A model generated the notes under the pieces. It made no database searches. It was not told where the DNA came from and saw only the letters and a program-made list of their open reading frames with translations. Shown here piece after piece: positions 16,640-24,130 of a DNA stretch of 64,000 nt. Origin of the DNA: Collinsella sp. (GTDB lineage: Bacteria; Actinomycetota; Coriobacteriia; Coriobacteriales; Coriobacteriaceae). A program made the position numbers and the translations under genes. Within the stretch, counting starts at the first letter, position 1; every line of letters starts with the position of its first letter. The stretch lies in NCBI GenBank assembly GCA_019424905.1, contig JAHYYP010000002.1:62001-126000 (forward strand). The letters are read 5' to 3'.

Positions 16640-17995
16640 CTAGTCCTCGTCTTTTTGGTCTGCGAGCAGCTCCGCGGATGTGAGCCCCAAGATCTCGTCG
16701 GCCTCCTCGGCATCTTCCAGCGCGTCGATGTCCTTGAGCTTGCGCTCCATAACGTTGGTGCGCGTGGTGATGATGCCCTCGACCGTTTTACCCGCGGTCT
16801 CGATCTGCTGCTGGGCACGACGCAGCGCCGCCTGATAGCGCGGCAGCTCGGCCTTGACGGCAGAGAGCACACGCAGCACGTCGTCGGTGCGCTTTTGCAG
16901 CCTAAACGTCTGGTAGCTCATCTGCAGGCTGTTGAGGATGGCCGCCATGGTGCTGGGGCCGGCAACGTTAACGTGATAGTCGCGGCCCAGGGTCTCGATA
17001 AGCCCGGGGCGGCTGACGACCTCGGCGTACAGGCCCTCAAACGGCACGAACATAATGCCAAAATTGGTGGTCGCGGGCACGCTCAGGTACTTTTCGCAGA
17101 TGTCCTTTGCCTCGCGTTTCACCATAGCATCGAGTGTCTTGCGCGCGGTGGCCACAGCTTCGGCATCACCCGACTCTTGCGCGTCGAGCAGATGCTCGTA
17201 CGCGTCGCCCGGGAATTTGGAGTCGATCGGCAGCAGCACGGGATCGCCCTCGTCCACCGGCAGCTTGACGGCAAACTCAACGCGCTCCGAGGCGCCGGGC
17301 TTGGTGGCGACGTTTTCCAGATACTGGTCGGGCGTAAGGATGTCCGCCAGGATCGCACCCAGCTGTACCTCGCCCAAAATGCCGCGCGCTTTTACATTGC
17401 CCAGCACGCGCTTGAGGTCGCCTACGCCGGTGGCAATGGACTGCATATCGCCCAAACCCTTGTACACAGCCTCGAGCTGGTCGCTCACCTGCTTAAACGA
17501 TGCGGACAGGCGATCGTTGAGCGTACGGGAGAGTTTCTCGTCCACCGTCGCGCGCATCTGATCGAGCTGCACGTTGTTGTCCTTGCGGATGGCGCTCAGC
17601 TGGGCATCGACCGTCTCGCGAACCTTGTCCAGGCGGTGCTCGATACCCTCGCGGTTGGCGCCAAGCTGTTGGGCTGTCTCGCGGCGCAGGTCATCCATAC
17701 GGTCGCCGGCCTGCGAGAACTCACGCGCGATGGTCAGGTAGCGCTGCTGCTCTACGGCCGCATCGGTCGTCTGCTGCTGCGCGATGGCATTTGCCGTGCG
17801 GCGGGTTTCGGCCAAAGCGACGTTCAGGGTGTCGAGCGCATTGTTGGCCTGCTCGAGCGCAGCCAGCATCTCTGCCCCGCTATCGCCGCGCTCCTGCAGC
17901 TCGACGCGAAGGCCCTTGAGCTGCAGGGCACAGGCCGCAGCGACCCCCACCGCCACCAAAGCAATCACAATAAGTGCAATATCAATTGCAGACAT
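16640..17995 (-). CDS. rmuC: DNA recombination protein RmuC
   Basis: A 451-residue protein. It starts with one membrane helix (SAIDIALIVIALVAVGVAAA), then a long coiled coil (about 35-190) rich in Gln/Glu/Arg. The conserved RmuC nuclease-like domain (about 195-400) has GILGEVQLGAIL, LPIDSKFPGDAYEHLL and PATTNFGIMFVPFEGLYAEV. RmuC limits inversions at short inverted repeats in E. coli, which is notable in a region so rich in palindromes. The ATG at 17995 is chosen as it begins just before the helix; the ribosome site is only GGAG. Confidence 0.93.
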   Translation of the reverse strand: MSAIDIALIVIALVAVGVAAACALQLKGLRVELQERGDSGAEMLAALEQANNALDTLNVALAETRRTANAIAQQQTTDAAVEQQRYLTIAREFSQAGDRMDDLRRETAQQLGANREGIEHRLDKVRETVDAQLSAIRKDNNVQLDQMRATVDEKLSRTLNDRLSASFKQVSDQLEAVYKGLGDMQSIATGVGDLKRVLGNVKARGILGEVQLGAILADILTPDQYLENVATKPGASERVEFAVKLPVDEGDPVLLPIDSKFPGDAYEHLLDAQESGDAEAVATARKTLDAMVKREAKDICEKYLSVPATTNFGIMFVPFEGLYAEVVSRPGLIETLGRDYHVNVAGPSTMAAILNSLQMSYQTFRLQKRTDDVLRVLSAVKAELPRYQAALRRAQQQIETAGKTVEGIITTRTNVMERKLKDIDALEDAEEADEILGLTSAELLADQKDED

Positions 17996-18118
17996 AAACT
18001 CCGCCCAACAAACCCAATCGATCATCAATCAAAACCGCGATCAATCTTACCCCGCCACACGCACCGGGCGCTCCACGGCAATCGGGCAAATGGATTTTGG
18101 GCCACAGGCATCAAAACG

Positions 18119-18541
18119 CTAACTCTCCCAGCCGGCGCGGATGGTTGTTATGACATCGCCTAGGCGCTGGCCGAGGGCTGACAGATGTTGGAGCACTTCG
18201 CTGGGCGAAGCACCGTTGAGGATGCAGGTGAGCGCATACGAGACCAAGAAAATCGCCGCAAGTCCTAACGGAATGAGCACAATCATCGCTAACGTGCGCA
18301 GGCGCTGGCCCACGCGACGGTGACGCGTGCGGCGCTTGTCAAACGCAAGCTCCTGTGCATACGAATCTTGTTGTACGGAATAGTTCTCTGGCGCCGATCC
18401 GCCCGCAAGCGAAACCGCGGGCGTGGCATTTTGCGCAGGGGGCTGGGCGACTACCCCTTGCATTTGCATCTCCATGAGCCGCTGCTGTTGGCGCAACATG
18501 CGCTCGGCTTGCTGCTGCGGGGTCTCAAGAAACAGGTCCAT
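18119..18541 (-). CDS. Small single-pass membrane protein, function unknown
   Basis: A 140-residue protein starting MDLFLETPQQQAERMLRQQQ, a Gln/Met-rich probable coiled coil of about 35 residues. A disordered stretch follows, then the basic cluster DKRRTRHRRVGQRLR and one strong membrane helix (TLAMIVLIPLGLAAIFLVSYAL), ending with a short external tail. GAGGAGG sits at ideal spacing before the ATG at 18541, ruling out the much longer open frame upstream. I do not recognise the family. It lies 123 bases before rmuC on the same strand and could be co-transcribed. Confidence 0.75.
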   Translation of the reverse strand: MDLFLETPQQQAERMLRQQQRLMEMQMQGVVAQPPAQNATPAVSLAGGSAPENYSVQQDSYAQELAFDKRRTRHRRVGQRLRTLAMIVLIPLGLAAIFLVSYALTCILNGASPSEVLQHLSALGQRLGDVITTIRAGWES

Positions 18542-18770
18542 GCTGGCCTCCTCAATCGGAGCATTCGACGCTTGCGCCCAGCATCCCGCACCGCCAAGGC
18601 CACGGCAACGCAATCCGTAGCAATAGCCGCAAAGTTTCTTGCTGACAAAAGCTGTCGAAAACCTCAACAACTCCCCTACCAGCACTTTCTTTGAGCTTTT
18701 TATCGGATGATCTTTTGCCCTTCCGCCAACCCGCCAACTGACCAAAATCTAACCAAAAGCTTGACGAAAA

Positions 18771-18821
18771 GTGTGGAGACAGGGACCCCACACAAAAAGT
18801 GCCGCCCCAAAGGGGCGGCAC
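18771..18821 (-). terminator. Tandem terminators after the 18974-19606 gene
   Basis: First hairpin: GTGCCGCCCC and GGGGCGGCAC around a three-base loop (18799-18821), followed on the minus strand by TTTTT. Immediately after it a second hairpin, GTGTGG/CCACAC (18771-18793), is followed by TTTTC. The first hairpin recurs at 19706-19729 as part of a larger duplicated element. Confidence 0.85.
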
Positions 18822-18870
18822 ACAAACTTATTGTCAGCTTTTCTGTAACGAGCATGCGACGACTCAACGC

Positions 18871-18956
18871 CGGAGCGCAGGGCGGGGAAACCTTTGCCTC
18901 GCGCGACCCTGCGGAGCCGTGAGCGAGAGGGAAAGGTTTCCCCGCCCTGCGCTCCG
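18871..18956. repeat. Long perfect palindrome, copy 1 of duplicated 3' element
   Basis: A 25-base arm beginning CGGAGCGCAGGGCGGGG (18871-18895) is matched perfectly by its complement at 18932-18956. The 36-base centre contains a further near-complete stem (CCTCTCGC against GCGCGAGG). It starts 17 bases after the stop of the membrane-protein gene and is followed, 49 bases on, by the terminator at 18794-18821. Palindrome, spacer and terminator all recur at 19699-19869. Confidence 0.85.
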
Positions 18957-18973
18957 TGGTCGGTGAGGACAGA

Positions 18974-19606
18974 CTACATGCCCGCGAGACCGCGGGCGGC
19001 GGTGGCACACATAAACGCCAGGACCAGGATCACGAGCGAACCGGCAATATCTGCCAACACGCCCGCAACACGGCGCTCAAACAGCCAGCTCTCAAAGTGC
19101 GGGGCAACGTTGCGCCAAACACGCCACAACAAGATGCCCATGCCGATGACACCGGGAATATTGAGCAGCAAAATCTCGGAGCACAAGAGGCCGATCAGGT
19201 TGCCGGCGGCAAAGCCCGCATCGCCCTCGCAGTACTTGCGATAAATCATGTACAGCATGTACGCCACAAACGGCTGCAGGCACGCAGAGATAAACGTGAC
19301 CACCATCGAGGGGTCCTGAGAAAAGACGTCGGTGAGCTTATCCACGCTCGCGGCATCCTTAGAGGCCAAGAACAGACCGATGACCACCACAGGCACCACG
19401 CCCAAGATGACCTCGACCATCGTAAACAGCTTGGCAGTCAGGTCTTCGCTCGCCGTATTCAAATGAGGTGCCCACTCAGGATGAGCATGCGCGCCGACCT
19501 TCTTGTCCTTCTCGGCACGATCGGCCTTTTTGCCCTCAGGAACCCGACGACCAGGATCCTTGCGAGTCCCCGCCGCAGCCACCCGAGCCCGAGACTTCTT
19601 ACCCAT
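18974..19606 (-). CDS. Four-helix membrane protein with basic N-terminus, unknown function
   Basis: A 210-residue protein. The first 60 residues are Lys/Arg/Asp-rich and hydrophilic (MGKKSRARVAAAG). About four membrane helices follow (around LFTMVEVILGVVPVVVIGLF, TFISACLQPFVAYMLYMIYR, GNLIGLLCSEILLLNIPG and AGSLVILVLAFMCATAA). I do not recognise a family. The ATG at 19606 has GGGGTG upstream, while the first ATG of the open frame (19621) has no ribosome site. It lies downstream of rubrerythrin, and both genes end in the same duplicated palindrome-terminator element. Confidence 0.75.
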   Translation of the reverse strand: MGKKSRARVAAAGTRKDPGRRVPEGKKADRAEKDKKVGAHAHPEWAPHLNTASEDLTAKLFTMVEVILGVVPVVVIGLFLASKDAASVDKLTDVFSQDPSMVVTFISACLQPFVAYMLYMIYRKYCEGDAGFAAGNLIGLLCSEILLLNIPGVIGMGILLWRVWRNVAPHFESWLFERRVAGVLADIAGSLVILVLAFMCATAARGLAGM

Positions 19607-19698
19607 ACAAAAACACCCCATCAGGTAGTAGATAAACTAAAAGTCGCTACCCAGTGTACCCCACCCATGAACGGCGCCGTCCCAACCAGCCCCCATAC

Positions 19699-19729
19699 AA
19701 AAAACGTGCCGCCCCAATAGGGGCGGCAC
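19699..19729 (-). terminator. Terminator after rubrerythrin (duplicate of the 18.8 kb hairpin)
   Basis: GTGCCGCCCC and GGGGCGGCAC pair around AATA, followed on the minus strand by G and six Ts. The stem is identical to that at 18799-18821; only the loop differs. Confidence 0.85.
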
Positions 19730-19779
19730 ACAAACTTTTTTATCAGCTTTTCTGTAGCGAGCACGCAACGACCCGAAGC

Positions 19780-19869
19780 CGGAACGCAGGGCGGGGAAAT
19801 ACCTTTGCCTCGCGCGACCCTGCGGAGCCGTGAGCGAGAGGGAAAGGTATTTCCCCGCCCTGCGTTCCG
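19780..19869. repeat. Long perfect palindrome, copy 2 of duplicated 3' element
   Basis: A 27-base arm beginning CGGAACGCAGGGCGGGG (19780-19806) is matched perfectly at 19843-19869, around the same 36-base centre as copy 1. Compared with copy 1, one G-C pair is A-T and two bases are added in each arm, with the complement changed in step. It begins 20 bases after the rubrerythrin stop; the spacer to the terminator is 50 bases. Confidence 0.85.
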
Positions 19870-19888
19870 CAGCAGCCAGCGCCAAGCG

Positions 19889-20428
19889 CTAGTAGTTCAC
19901 CACCTGCTCCTCAAAGTACGCCTTCGGGTGGTTGCACACCGGGCACACCTCGGGCGCCTCGGCACCAACATGCAGGTGCCCGCAGTTCAGGCACTTCCAC
20001 ACCTTTACGCCCTCGCGCTCAAACACCTCGCCCGACTCGATGCGCTCGACGAGTTTGTTGTAGCGCTCCTCGTGGGCCTTCTCGACGGCGGCGACGCCAC
20101 GGAACTTCTCGGCGATCTCGACAAAGCCCTCCTCCTCGGCGGTCTTGGCGAACTCGTCGTACATCGTGGTCCACTCGTAGTTCTCGCCCGCAGCGGCGTC
20201 GCGCAGGTTGTCCAGAGTGCCCGGAACGGCGCCGTCGTGCAGATACTTAAACCACAGCTTGGCGTGCTCGGACTCGTTGCCCGCCGTCTCGGCAAAAATA
20301 TTCGAGATCTGAACGTAGCCGTCCTTTTTGGCCTTGGATGCATAGTAGCGATACTTGGTGTGTGCCTGGGACTCACCGGCAAAAGCGGTCTCGAGGTTCT
20401 TCTTGGTTTGGGAATTCTCAAAATCCAT
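19889..20428 (-). CDS. Rubrerythrin
   Basis: A 179-residue non-haem iron peroxidase that reduces hydrogen peroxide in anaerobes. The four-helix ferritin-like part carries di-iron ligands in AFAGESQAH, ETAGNESEHAK and AVEKAHEERY. The C-terminal rubredoxin-like domain has CLNCGHLHVG and CPVCNHPKAYF as Fe(Cys)4 ligands. The ATG at 20428 has GAAGGGAAG upstream and opens directly with the conserved region; an in-frame TTG six codons earlier is not needed. The transcript ends in a palindrome-terminator element shared with the next gene. Confidence 0.95.
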   Translation of the reverse strand: MDFENSQTKKNLETAFAGESQAHTKYRYYASKAKKDGYVQISNIFAETAGNESEHAKLWFKYLHDGAVPGTLDNLRDAAAGENYEWTTMYDEFAKTAEEEGFVEIAEKFRGVAAVEKAHEERYNKLVERIESGEVFEREGVKVWKCLNCGHLHVGAEAPEVCPVCNHPKAYFEEQVVNY

Positions 20429-20542
20429 AGGTGTACTTCCCTTCAACGCATGCCGCCCACAGACTTTGAGCGGCCTTGCTTTAAGGATGCCCTCATGCCG
20501 AGAATTTAAACCTTACAATCCCGTTCTTCAGATTCGAGTGAG

Positions 20543-21448
20543 CTACACACTCAGCCAACGATCGCCCTCGGAGCCGCAAAAGCCCTCGCGCTCCAGATCG
20601 GCAAGAATGCTTGCGACCAGCTCGCGCTCGACCGGCTCTCGGCCGGCTGCCGTCTCCATCTCGTTAACGCCTGCAACGGCTTCATCGAGCGTAATACCTG
20701 CCGGTTGTCCATCGCGCGCCGCCAGCAGCATGCGCACGATGTGGGCGCGCTTTTGGCGACGCGAGCCCTCAAACTTGGACTGACGGCTATAGCCCGCCGA
20801 CCGCCTGGACGGATTGGGCAACGTCTTTTTTAGATATGCGCCGTAATCTAGCAACGCGTAATACCACGCGCGCGGCGTGTCGGCATCATCGAGCGGCACG
20901 GCAAAGGGAGCGATCTCGTCCGCCGACGCACCGGGGGCCGCCGGACAGGCCGCCTGAATCAGCGGCACCAGCTCGCGATCGGGAACAGCCGGCACGTCGG
21001 GAAAGAAATGATGCAGAAAGACCGTGCGCACGTTGGTCTCCAGATACACACCCGGAAGATCAAACGCAAACGCACGGATGCCCTGCGCCGTCGCCGGGCC
21101 AATACCAGGAAGAGCGACCAAGTCACGCGTCTCACGCGGAAACTCCCCGTCCCAGTCCTCTACAACGCGCTGAGCGGCCTTGTGGAGCGCCAGAGCGCGT
21201 CGGTTGTAGCCCATCCCCTGCCAAGCGTCCAAAACATCGGAAGGAGCGGCCTGAGCGAGCGCCAGAACGGTCGGAAAGCGATCGAGCCACGCCGGCATGC
21301 GCGTCTCCACGCGCGGCACCTGCGTCTGTTGCAGCATGACCTCGGAAAGCCAGATGATATACGGGTCGCGCGTGCGGCGCCACGGAAGGTCGCGATAACG
21401 CAGGACCCCTTCCGAACGAATCATCGAACGAAAGGGGTCCTGAATCAT
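20543..21448 (-). CDS. mutY: MutY-like adenine glycosylase lacking the [4Fe-4S] cluster
   Basis: A 301-residue HhH-GPD glycosylase. MutY hallmarks are WLSEVMLQQTQV with catalytic Glu36, QGMGYNRRALALH, and the helix-hairpin-helix LPGIGPATAQGI (113-124). At the position of the usual catalytic aspartate the sequence reads LETNVRTVF, so Glu137 replaces Asp. The C-x6-C-x2-C-x5-C cluster is absent: after helix 200 comes LPNPSRRSAGYSRQSKFEG with no cysteines. The C-terminal oxoG-recognition domain is also short. It probably removes adenine opposite 8-oxoguanine or a related mispair, but specificity may differ. AAGGAG precedes the ATG; the Rrf2 gene ends 21 bases upstream. Confidence 0.82.
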   Translation of the reverse strand: MIQDPFRSMIRSEGVLRYRDLPWRRTRDPYIIWLSEVMLQQTQVPRVETRMPAWLDRFPTVLALAQAAPSDVLDAWQGMGYNRRALALHKAAQRVVEDWDGEFPRETRDLVALPGIGPATAQGIRAFAFDLPGVYLETNVRTVFLHHFFPDVPAVPDRELVPLIQAACPAAPGASADEIAPFAVPLDDADTPRAWYYALLDYGAYLKKTLPNPSRRSAGYSRQSKFEGSRRQKRAHIVRMLLAARDGQPAGITLDEAVAGVNEMETAAGREPVERELVASILADLEREGFCGSEGDRWLSV

Positions 21449-21469
21449 GGCAATGCTCCTTATGCTGCG

Positions 21470-21955
21470 CTATTCCTCCCGGCAAGCGCACGCGCAGGTG
21501 GCGTACTCGGGAAACGCATCGCGGTCGGCGAACTTGGGATCAACAGCCGGGAACTGGCGATGGGCGACAATATCGCCGAGCGAAACGGAATCGAGATAGT
21601 CGCGCATCAACGCCTGGGCTCCGGCCCACAGGGGATGATAGCAGCACGTGCCCATGCGCGCACAGTCGCCGTCAGGCGCGGTGCAGTCGTTCATAACCAT
21701 GGGGCCCTGAACAGCCTCGACGACCTGGCGGATGGTGACATCGTCCGGACTGACCTTGAGACGCATGCCACCGTGAACGCCACGCAGGCTCTCCACAATA
21801 CCGGCCTGGACCAAACCGTGCTGAATCGAGCGGGCAAACGAATACGGGACATTGACCTCTTCGGCAGCGGTGCGAACAGAAAGCAAACGCTCCGGATCCT
21901 CGGCAAGCATCGCCAACATACGAAGGGCGTAATCAGTCTTCCTCGATATGTCCAT
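21470..21955 (-). CDS. Rrf2-family transcriptional regulator
   Basis: A 161-residue winged-helix regulator starting MDISRKTDYALRMLAMLAED, the standard Rrf2 opening. The HTH is around 28-48 (AAEEVNVPYSFARSIQHGLV) and the wing is SLRGVHGGMRL. A cysteine cluster follows (NDCTAPDGDCARMGTCCYH, about 89-107), at the place where IscR/NsrR-type members bind an iron-sulfur cluster; an extra CACAC lies at the C-terminus. It likely senses redox, nitric oxide or iron-sulfur status. It stands 21 bases upstream of the MutY-like gene and is probably co-transcribed with it. A promoter at 22115-22143 fits. Confidence 0.92.
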   Translation of the reverse strand: MDISRKTDYALRMLAMLAEDPERLLSVRTAAEEVNVPYSFARSIQHGLVQAGIVESLRGVHGGMRLKVSPDDVTIRQVVEAVQGPMVMNDCTAPDGDCARMGTCCYHPLWAGAQALMRDYLDSVSLGDIVAHRQFPAVDPKFADRDAFPEYATCACACREE

Positions 21956-22114
21956 TTTTCCCCTTTCAAGGAATAGGAACAGCTCGAACGAGCTCCGGGG
22001 CCGAGCTTACGTCGAGACGTCAATGACCGTATGGACGCCCAAATAGCAAAACGGGTGTCCACTGAATGCCGCGTTTGAAGCCTCTTGCATCAAAAACGGC
22101 CCACAGTGCAATTC

Positions 22115-22143
22115 AGTATAACCTAACCCCCTGCTTCGTTGAA
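22115..22143 (-). promoter_or_regulatory. Sigma-70-type promoter for the Rrf2/MutY-like pair
   Basis: On the minus strand TTCAAC (22138-22143) and TATACT (22115-22120) are 17 bases apart. Start of transcription would be near 22108, giving a leader of about 150 bases. A TGTTGCGCAACA palindrome lies just upstream at 22148-22159 and could be an operator. Confidence 0.6.
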
Positions 22144-22262
22144 CAGGTGTTGCGCAACAAACGTCTTGTTTGAGCACATGTCTTAAACGGAGCTTGTCCG
22201 GGAATTGGAAGGATTTGGTTTTGGGCGAAAGGTACCGATGGGATCAAGGTCCTATCAAACGC

Positions 22263-22290
22263 AAAAAGCCACGTCCGAAGACGTGGCTTT
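22263..22290 (-). terminator. Terminator of tRNA-Asp
   Basis: AAAGCCACGTC and GACGTGGCTTT pair around TTCG on the minus strand, followed by TTTTTGCG. It starts nine bases after the CCA end of the tRNA. Confidence 0.9.
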
Positions 22291-22298
22291 AATTACGT

Positions 22299-22376
<78 letters not shown>

Positions 22377-22422
22377 AGGCAGACGTTCGCGTTTGTTTCC
22401 GCTCGCGTGCGCTGCGGGGATT

Positions 22423-22452
22423 AGTATACACAGAAGTCTGTCCGCCGCGCAA
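22423..22452 (-). promoter_or_regulatory. Promoter of tRNA-Asp
   Basis: TTGCGC (22447-22452) and TATACT (22423-22428) on the minus strand are 18 bases apart, with a GC-rich stretch before the tRNA start as usual for stable RNA genes. Confidence 0.65.
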
Positions 22453-22483
22453 CAACTTTTTTGAAAAAATTTTTTGGCTGTCC

Positions 22484-22626
22484 GGGAGGGTCTCCGGGGC
22501 TGAGGGCGGGGGTTAAGTTTGCTGCTCTACAGTCCTGCGCAAGACGGAAAGCACATTAAGTGCTTTCCTTTGCGTGCGGAACTCGCGACAAACTTAACCC
22601 CCGCCCTCAGCCCCGGAGACCCTCCC
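22484..22626. repeat. 143-base palindrome with perfect 37-base arms beside tRNA-Asp
   Basis: The left arm (22484-22520, starting GGGAGGGTCTCCGGGGCTGA) is the exact complement of the right arm (22590-22626). The 69-base centre holds another perfect hairpin, GGAAAGCAC/GTGCTTTCC (22546-22568). No open frame is plausible in it. It is preceded by a T/A-rich stretch at 22455-22475. The arms differ in sequence from the 18.9 and 19.8 kb palindromes but share the layout of long arms around a structured centre. Confidence 0.85.
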
Positions 22627-22742
22627 TGCCGTAACATTATTCAACCAGTTTTGCGGGCGTGCGCCGCTGCGCGGCTAGCCCGCGTGCTCCTCGGCGGGAT
22701 TGGTCTGATGGATTTTGTTGAACTTTGACCTTTGGCTCAAAG

Positions 22743-22775
22743 AAAACGGGGGACGCATCTGCATCCCCCGTTTTT
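22743..22775 (-). terminator. Bidirectional-looking terminator after the phosphodiesterase gene
   Basis: ACGGGGG and CCCCCGT pair, with A runs on one side and five Ts on the other, eight bases beyond the stop of the 22783-23250 gene. Good for minus-strand transcripts and possibly for plus-strand ones. Confidence 0.85.
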
Positions 22776-22782
22776 GTTGCGG

Positions 22783-23250
22783 TTAGTCTAAGTCAATAAA
22801 TTTGGTGCTCAGGATCTTGCCTTCCTTGACGAGCATTCTGGCCATGGTGGGGCCTCGGGTGCCTCTGGGGTAGCTGGCGCTGCCAGGATTGAGGACTAGG
22901 CAGCGGCCTACTTGGGCTTCTTTGGTTACGTGGGTGTGACCGTTGATGGCTACGTCTACGGATCCCACGGGCAGATCTTCACGGTAGTGGGCTACGGCGA
23001 ATTTGAGGCCTTCGTAGGTGAAGATGGCCAGACGGTCTACATCCGGGCCGTAGTCGCGGTAGTAGTCGTTGTTTCCTAGGACCGCTCGCACGGGGGCGAT
23101 GGTGCATAGATGCTCGTAATCCATCTCTGAGGTGAGGTCTCCGGCGTGGATGATCAGATCTGCGCCCTTGAGCTCGTCCAGAAGCGTGGGCGAAAGATAG
23201 CCGTGGGTGTCCGAGATGATGTCGATGCGCTTGGCGCTTGCACTGTTCAT
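22783..23250 (-). CDS. YfcE/MJ0936-type metallophosphoesterase
   Basis: A 155-residue phosphodiesterase of the calcineurin-like fold. Metal ligands are seen in order: DIISDTHG, IIHAGDLTS, VLGNNDYY, INGHTHV. This short single-domain form matches YfcE-type enzymes that cleave phosphodiesters in vitro; the physiological substrate is unknown. The ATG at 23250 is preferred because AAGGGA stands before it and the SDTHG motif follows at the normal distance; the longer open frame adds an unlikely tail. It may be co-transcribed with the response regulator gene upstream (91 bases away). Confidence 0.92.
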   Translation of the reverse strand: MNSASAKRIDIISDTHGYLSPTLLDELKGADLIIHAGDLTSEMDYEHLCTIAPVRAVLGNNDYYRDYGPDVDRLAIFTYEGLKFAVAHYREDLPVGSVDVAINGHTHVTKEAQVGRCLVLNPGSASYPRGTRGPTMARMLVKEGKILSTKFIDLD

Positions 23251-23341
23251 GGGATCCCTTCTGCAAAACCGATTCGACGTATATACAAAAAGCCCCACGG
23301 CTCCGCAGACAATTGGTCTACAGGGCTGCGGGGCCAGTGTG

Positions 23342-24058
23342 CTAGAGACTCAGGGCCTTCTTGAGCGGCACAACGCGGCGGCGCGAGACCGGCACGCGTT
23401 CGTCGACGCCTGTAATGCCCAGTTGGATAGCGCCCGAGGGCACCGTCTCGACATCTGTGACGCACGCCAAGTTGACGATATAGCGGCGATGAACGCGAAA
23501 GAAGCCAAAGTCGCAAAGCTTGGCCTCGAACTGCGCCAGCGAAGTCGTCGAAAGAAAACGATCATCGACGGTATAGATACAGGAGTAATCGTCCTTGGCC
23601 ATGATGAAGCGAATGTCATCCACGGGGATGAGGACCTTGCGGCCGCCCTTTTCCACCGGAATGCGCTCGATGGTGGCTTTGCTGTCCGTGACGGGCTTGG
23701 CGTGCTGCATGACCTTCTCGATCGCGCGATCCAGGCGTGCCTCCTCAACCGGCTTCATGAGGTAATCGACGGCATCTACGTCGAACGCCTCGACGGCATG
23801 ATCGCTATACGCGGTCACAAACACAATCGCCGGCGGATTCTTAAGCTTATGCAGCGCCTCGGCAAGCTGCAGACCAGAAGCACCGGGCATCGAGATATCG
23901 AGAAATACGACATCGACGCGGCTTTCCATCAACATCTCAATGGCGGAGCGGACGCTCGACGCCTCAGTGATCGTGCCGATCTTGCCCGTCTGCTCGAGCA
24001 AGAAGCGAAGTTCCGAACGGGCCGGGGCCTCATCATCCACAATCATCGCACGCAGCAT
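23342..24058 (-). CDS. LytTR-family response regulator (system 1)
   Basis: A 238-residue regulator. The receiver domain (1-120) has acidic DDE at 8-10, phospho-acceptor Asp54 in VVFLDISMPG, the conserved Thr in FVTAYSDHA and Lys in YLMKPVEE. The LytTR DNA-binding domain (about 135-235) contains VHRRYIVNLACV and VPVSRRR. Such regulators bind paired direct repeats and often control surface or transport genes. It lies 72 bases downstream of its partner sensor kinase. AAAGG precedes the ATG at 24058. About half identical by eye to the second regulator at 29227-29961. Confidence 0.94.
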   Translation of the reverse strand: MLRAMIVDDEAPARSELRFLLEQTGKIGTITEASSVRSAIEMLMESRVDVVFLDISMPGASGLQLAEALHKLKNPPAIVFVTAYSDHAVEAFDVDAVDYLMKPVEEARLDRAIEKVMQHAKPVTDSKATIERIPVEKGGRKVLIPVDDIRFIMAKDDYSCIYTVDDRFLSTTSLAQFEAKLCDFGFFRVHRRYIVNLACVTDVETVPSGAIQLGITGVDERVPVSRRRVVPLKKALSL

Positions 24059-24130
24059 AGGGATTAAACCTTTCGTCAACAAACTACGCTGGGCATCCGC
24101 CGCTCGGCGTTGAGCCCATAGCCTTTTATT

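Noticed and set aside
18542..18745. Longer N-terminus for the 18119-18541 protein
   Set aside because: The perfect GAGGAGG site lies at the internal ATG 18541, and the extension has no conserved character.
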